Position numbers and translations under genes: made by a program. A stretch of 10,384 nt of DNA. Source: Halieaceae bacterium. Lineage in GTDB: Bacteria; Pseudomonadota; Gammaproteobacteria; Pseudomonadales; Halieaceae. The notes beneath the pieces were generated by a model. The model did no database searches. It was not told where the DNA came from and saw only the letters and a list, made by a program, of their open reading frames with translations. This document shows, piece after piece, positions 7,389 to 10,384 of this stretch. Position 1 is the stretch's first letter, and each line of letters opens with the position of its first letter. Location of the stretch: NCBI GenBank assembly GCA_018666055.1, contig JABJAS010000221.1, forward strand, positions 1 through 10,384, read 5' to 3'.

Positions 7389-8912
7389 TCAACTGTCATT
7401 ATGCAGACCCACCACTGCGCCATCACTCACGCCCAGTGCGCCGCCATGGCGTTTCGCACTGTCGGCGCGCGCAGCCTGTATCGACTGCAAGTAGTGCTCA
7501 TCGATGTTGCCGGTCAAGTACTCGCCATCAAACACCGAGGACTCAAACCCATCAACGGCCGGGTTACCTTCACGTGAACAGGCTAATAAATCCTCAAGAT
7601 CCTGATAAACCAACCAGTCCGCGCCAATTTCTACCCGGACTTCTTCAACCGTCCGCCCGTGAGCGATCAGCTCATCGGCGGCCGGCATATCGATGCCATA
7701 AACATTGGGAAAGCGGACAGGGGGTGCCGCCGAGGCAAAATACACCTGCTTGGCCCCCGCTTCTCTTGCCATCTGAATAATCTGCCCACAGGTCGTACCC
7801 CGGACAATGGAATCATCTACCAATAGCACGGTCTTATCCTGAAACTCTAGCGGCACCGGATTGAGCTTTTGCCTCACCGACTTCTTCCGCTCGCTCTGAC
7901 CCGGCATAATAAAGGTACGGCCAATGTAGCGATTTTTCATGAACCCTTCACGGAACTTGACGCCCAGCTCATAGGCCAGTGACTGTCCCGCCACCCGGCT
8001 GGTATCAGGAATGGGAATTACCACGTCAATGCCATGTTGCGGACGCTCCCGCAGCACCTTTTTAGCCAATGCCGCGCCTTGCCGCATTCGCGTTTTATAG
8101 ACCGAGATACTATCCATCAGCGAATCTGGACGCGCAAAATACACGTGCTCAAAAATACAAGGCGTTAGCTTTGGGTTCTCGGCACATTGTTGACGATACA
8201 GGGTGCCCGCTTCGGAAACACAAATAGCCTCGCCGGGGAGTACGTCACCAATCAGCTCATAACCGGAGACGTCTAACGCCACACTCTCAGACGCGACCAT
8301 GTATTCAACAACACCCGAGGGGGCTACCCGCTGCCCCACTACCAGCGGCCGAATGCCATGTGGGTCTCGAAAAGCCACTAATCCGAACCCAGCGATCAAC
8401 GCGACGGCAGCATAGCCACCTTCGCATCGTTTATGTACCGTACTGATCGCCGTAAAAATATCTTCTGGCAAGGGCATCAGCTTTCCCAGCCGGTGCAACT
8501 CGTGAGCAAACACGTTGAGTAACACCTCTGAATCGGAGTCAGTATTGAGGTGGCGTAAATCAGACTGAAACAGCTCATCACTCAGGAATGCGGAGTTGGT
8601 CAGATTGCCGTTGTGAGCGAGTGCAATGCCATAAGGGGAGTTCACATAGAAGGGCTGAGCGAGTGCGGCACCAGAACTCCCTTGAGTGGGATACCGTGCA
8701 TGCCCTATCCCAAATCGGCCCAGTAACTGCGCCATATGATTGGACCTAAAGACGTCGCGTACTAGCCCCTCACCTTTGCGTTGCATCAGCTTGCCATCAG
8801 AGCAGGTCATGATGCCCGCAGCATCTTGCCCCCGGTGCTGTAACATGGTCAGCGCATCGTAGATATCCGCTGCGACATCACGCTCTCCCACCATGCCAAC
8901 CAATCCACACAT
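7389..8912 (-). CDS. purF: Amidophosphoribosyltransferase
   Basis: PurF catalyses the first committed step of purine synthesis: PRPP plus glutamine gives 5-phosphoribosylamine. The protein has 507 residues (E. coli 505). It starts MCGLVGM, so after Met removal the cysteine is the N-terminal nucleophile of the class II glutamine amidotransferase domain (about 1-235). LQHRGQDAAGI (24-34) and LAHNGNLTN (98-106) line the glutamine site. The phosphoribosyltransferase half carries VIPIPDTS (298-305), KNRYIGRTFIMPGQ (326-339) and the PRPP-binding loop VLLVDDSIVRGTT (362-374). No propeptide precedes the cysteine, as in the E. coli-type enzyme. The ATG lies 15 bases after the cvpA stop and in the same frame. 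There is no gap for a PurR-type operator before this gene, so any regulation must act at the operon head outside the window. Confidence 0.98.
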   Translation of the reverse strand: MCGLVGMVGERDVAADIYDALTMLQHRGQDAAGIMTCSDGKLMQRKGEGLVRDVFRSNHMAQLLGRFGIGHARYPTQGSSGAALAQPFYVNSPYGIALAHNGNLTNSAFLSDELFQSDLRHLNTDSDSEVLLNVFAHELHRLGKLMPLPEDIFTAISTVHKRCEGGYAAVALIAGFGLVAFRDPHGIRPLVVGQRVAPSGVVEYMVASESVALDVSGYELIGDVLPGEAICVSEAGTLYRQQCAENPKLTPCIFEHVYFARPDSLMDSISVYKTRMRQGAALAKKVLRERPQHGIDVVIPIPDTSRVAGQSLAYELGVKFREGFMKNRYIGRTFIMPGQSERKKSVRQKLNPVPLEFQDKTVLLVDDSIVRGTTCGQIIQMAREAGAKQVYFASAAPPVRFPNVYGIDMPAADELIAHGRTVEEVRVEIGADWLVYQDLEDLLACSREGNPAVDGFESSVFDGEYLTGNIDEHYLQSIQAARADSAKRHGGALGVSDGAVVGLHNDS

Positions 8913-8927
8913 ATTACGATCCCAGCC

Positions 8928-9497
8928 CTAAAGCATTTCGGTTGATTCAATTGTCTCTTTTACTGCCTCAGCAGGTTGCGCCTGAATCACTTGATCGAAG
9001 TTCGCACCAACCCATTCGGCCACCCAGTCGACCGGCGGCATCAGCACCGCCGAATCGAGCAGATCCTCATCCGCATCTGGCAGCGCGCCGCGGAGTAAGA
9101 CGCTGATGGCCGCGACAATGATCACACCGCGCAGCCAGCCAAACAGTCCGCCGAGTAATCGGTTACCAAGGTGAAACCCCGGCTGTCTCATCTGCCTCGA
9201 CAAAAAGGCCGCGATGACACCAAACATTAATAAGACGGCGATAAATATCAGGATCCAACCCAATAAAAAGCGCGTCGTAGGGTCATCGATAAGCCCCCTC
9301 ATCAGATTAGCGACTGCTTCAACCAGACCATTCGCGGCCAAGAAAGCACTGATCCAGCCGAGAATCGATAGTGCTTCTCGCGCAAATCCGCGGACCAAAC
9401 CATATCCGAGAGAAATCACCCAAACGAAGACGATAAACCAATCATACAAATTGAAATCGCCCATCGCCGTCACTACGCTCTCAATCTCATCAAGCAT
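8928..9497 (-). CDS. cvpA: CvpA family inner-membrane protein
   Basis: CvpA is an inner-membrane protein first known from colicin V production; later work in enterobacteria links it to envelope and bile stress, and its molecular role is unclear. The protein has 189 residues. Four membrane segments are visible at about 18-36, 42-60, 77-99 and 121-138. Family motifs are YGLVRGFAREALSILGW (32-48) and GNRLLGGLFGWLRG (111-124). The C-terminal tail after 140 is polar and acidic, probably a helix. Translation from 9497 gives an 11-residue lead (MLDEIESVVTA) before the family's usual beginning, so the ATG at 9462-9464 (MGDFNLYDW) is an equally good start; neither has a clear ribosome binding site. 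The upstream ATG lies one base after the stop of the SPOR gene, which suits coupling. It ends in TAG, in frame with the purF start. Confidence 0.92.
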   Translation of the reverse strand: MLDEIESVVTAMGDFNLYDWFIVFVWVISLGYGLVRGFAREALSILGWISAFLAANGLVEAVANLMRGLIDDPTTRFLLGWILIFIAVLLMFGVIAAFLSRQMRQPGFHLGNRLLGGLFGWLRGVIIVAAISVLLRGALPDADEDLLDSAVLMPPVDWVAEWVGANFDQVIQAQPAEAVKETIESTEML

Positions 9498-9498
9498 G

Positions 9499-10107
9499 TT
9501 ACTGGGTATACCTTAAGATCTCCGACTCAACGCCAAGCGCTTTGTCGATTTGCGGCCTAAAGCGCTGCAATCGCTCCCGCTCCGCATTAGGGCCTATCTG
9601 CACTCGAAATAACGTCTCGTCGCCTCGCATAAAGCGCCGATAGAACGCCTTGTAACCTTGGCTTTTTAAAATCGACACCACCTCGGTAGCACGCGCTTCG
9701 CTCGCCAGCGTTGCCACTTGCAAGACCCAAAATTGCGCCAGACCCTCGTCATCAATCAAAATGCCATCGTCTGGCTTAGCCAGACTCGATGCGGCCATGA
9801 CCGCCTCATCAGCCGGTGGCACGTCAAATCGAATGGTCGCGTTCTCGTCGATAAAAGTACCGTCATCAGCAGCGCTTTGCTCTGCCACGGGCACGGTCGG
9901 CGCATTCGGCAACAGCACTTCTACCTCATCCTGATAACTCTCTGGAGCGTTGATAGGCGTCCGGTCGATGAGCGGCGCCTGGGGCATCGGTGCCAACACA
10001 ATGGGATCGCGCACATCGGGCGCGGTGACAATCAACGGCCAAAATACAATGCCCAGCGCAATGAGTACGAGTGTTCCCACGAGGCGCTGTCTCAATACCG
10101 AATCCAA
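9499..10107 (-). CDS. SPOR-domain inner-membrane protein, DedD-like
   Basis: SPOR domains bind glycan strands lacking stem peptides at the septum, and DedD-type proteins assist cell division. The protein has 202 residues. It has a short basic N-terminus, one membrane segment (about 9-26, LVGTLVLIALGIVFWPLI), a Pro/acid-rich linker (about 30-120) and a C-terminal SPOR domain (about 124-200), with FWVLQVATLAS and FRVQIGP as its core strands. This is the DedD layout: cytoplasmic end, anchor, periplasmic linker, SPOR. The start is TTG (10105-10107), directly abutting the TAG that ends folC. It is supported by GGGGGAG on the minus strand nine bases upstream and by the DedD-like N-terminus RQRLVGTLVLIALG. 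The folC-SPOR-cvpA-purF order is the standard one in Pseudomonas. The name dedD is likely but I leave the symbol blank. Confidence 0.88.
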   Translation of the reverse strand: MDSVLRQRLVGTLVLIALGIVFWPLIVTAPDVRDPIVLAPMPQAPLIDRTPINAPESYQDEVEVLLPNAPTVPVAEQSAADDGTFIDENATIRFDVPPADEAVMAASSLAKPDDGILIDDEGLAQFWVLQVATLASEARATEVVSILKSQGYKAFYRRFMRGDETLFRVQIGPNAERERLQRFRPQIDKALGVESEILRYTQ

Positions 10108-10384
10108 CTAAGCTCGCTCCCCCGCCTCGGCTGCACTATTGATGATCGAAAAAGCGTCGCCCACCAGCAAAAAAGACCCAAAGATCACCACACGATCCCC
10201 GACTGAGCAACGTCCTTTCAATGCATCCCAAACGCGCTCAAATGCACCTGTATCGCCTATTCGATCTTCGCCGATAACGGCAACCAACTCCGCCGCAGAC
10301 TGAGCCCGCGGGACTTGCGGCAGCTCGACGACGTTCCACTCATCGAACACCCCATCACAAGCGGAAATCATATCATGAATAGGC
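10108..10384 (-). CDS. folC: Folylpolyglutamate synthase / dihydrofolate synthase, C-terminal end
   Basis: FolC adds glutamate to dihydropteroate, making dihydrofolate, and then further glutamates to folates. Only about the last 92 codons are in the window; the gene continues past the right edge, so the ATG at 10369-10371 is internal. The visible part reads PIHDMISACDGVFDEWNVV, then LPQVPRAQSAAELV, and ends with GDRVVIFGSFLLVGDAFSIIN. This fits the C-terminal Mur-ligase-like domain of FolC, whose end in E. coli is VLVCGSFHTVAHVMEVI. The position directly upstream of the SPOR gene and cvpA is that of folC in Pseudomonas and enterobacteria. It ends at TAG about a dozen residues after the conserved block, where the family normally ends. 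It is the most upstream gene of the operon that is seen here. Confidence 0.9.
   Translation of the reverse strand, partial: PIHDMISACDGVFDEWNVVELPQVPRAQSAAELVAVIGEDRIGDTGAFERVWDALKGRCSVGDRVVIFGSFLLVGDAFSIINSAAEAGERA
10117..10123 (-). promoter_or_regulatory. Ribosome binding site supporting the TTG start of the SPOR gene
   Basis: The minus strand reads GGGGGAG inside the last codons of folC. The GGAG core is nine bases before the TTG at 10105-10107. No ATG or GTG in that frame would keep the basic N-terminus and membrane anchor intact, so this site decides the start. Confidence 0.6.

Noticed and set aside
7307..7780. 157-codon plus-strand open frame opposite metZ and purF
   Set aside because: It spans the junction of two well-supported minus-strand genes, is rich in Arg, Pro and His as expected of an antisense shadow, and has no recognisable domain.
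9718..10206. 162-codon plus-strand open frame opposite the SPOR gene and folC
   Set aside because: It is antisense to two well-supported genes and its composition looks like reverse-strand translation.
1..10384. CRISPR arrays, insertion sequences, tRNA or rRNA genes, toxin-antitoxin or defence systems
   Set aside because: No repeated units, terminal inverted repeats, transposase motifs or RNA gene patterns were seen, and known genes account for nearly all of the window.

Overview
The window is a stretch of ordinary chromosome from a gammaproteobacterium. It carries housekeeping and metabolic genes in two blocks whose gene order resembles Pseudomonas and marine Halieaceae-type bacteria: glnS/ppiB/lpxH, and folC/SPOR gene/cvpA/purF/metZ. 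The presence of lpxH (lipid A synthesis) shows a Gram-negative host. The family assignment is inference from gene content and order. I see no mobile element, CRISPR array, tRNA, rRNA or sign of recent transfer. Genes are tightly packed: the only gaps above 100 bases are 894-1042 and 3389-3554, and both are divergent promoter regions.

Layout: (1) 1-893, minus: glnS, running off the left edge and interrupted by one in-frame TAG at codon 99. (2) 1043-2278, plus: ppiB then lpxH, 12 bases apart. (3) 2268-3388, minus: a DUF1289 four-cysteine protein and miaE, joined by an ATGA stop-start overlap; miaE converges on lpxH with an 11-base overlap. (4) 3555-6167, plus: acnB. (5) 6177-10384, minus: folC (3' end only), a SPOR-domain membrane protein, cvpA, purF and metZ, packed with gaps of 0, 1, 15 and 3 bases and so almost certainly one operon. 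It converges on acnB with 9 bases between stop codons.

Functions: glutamine charging of tRNA and protein folding (glnS, ppiB), lipid A synthesis (lpxH), tRNA position-37 hydroxylation (miaE, perhaps with the Cys4 protein), the TCA cycle (acnB), and a one-carbon/purine/methionine operon (folC, purF, metZ) with two inner-membrane proteins (SPOR protein, CvpA).

The one real anomaly is glnS. A single amber codon interrupts an otherwise intact, conserved frame in a gene that is normally essential. Two other genes here (cvpA and folC) end at TAG where their families normally end, so TAG does seem to be a stop in this organism. That makes a true nonsense mutation or a base-calling/assembly error more likely than recoding. 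Suppression remains the interesting alternative. I found no convincing undescribed system.
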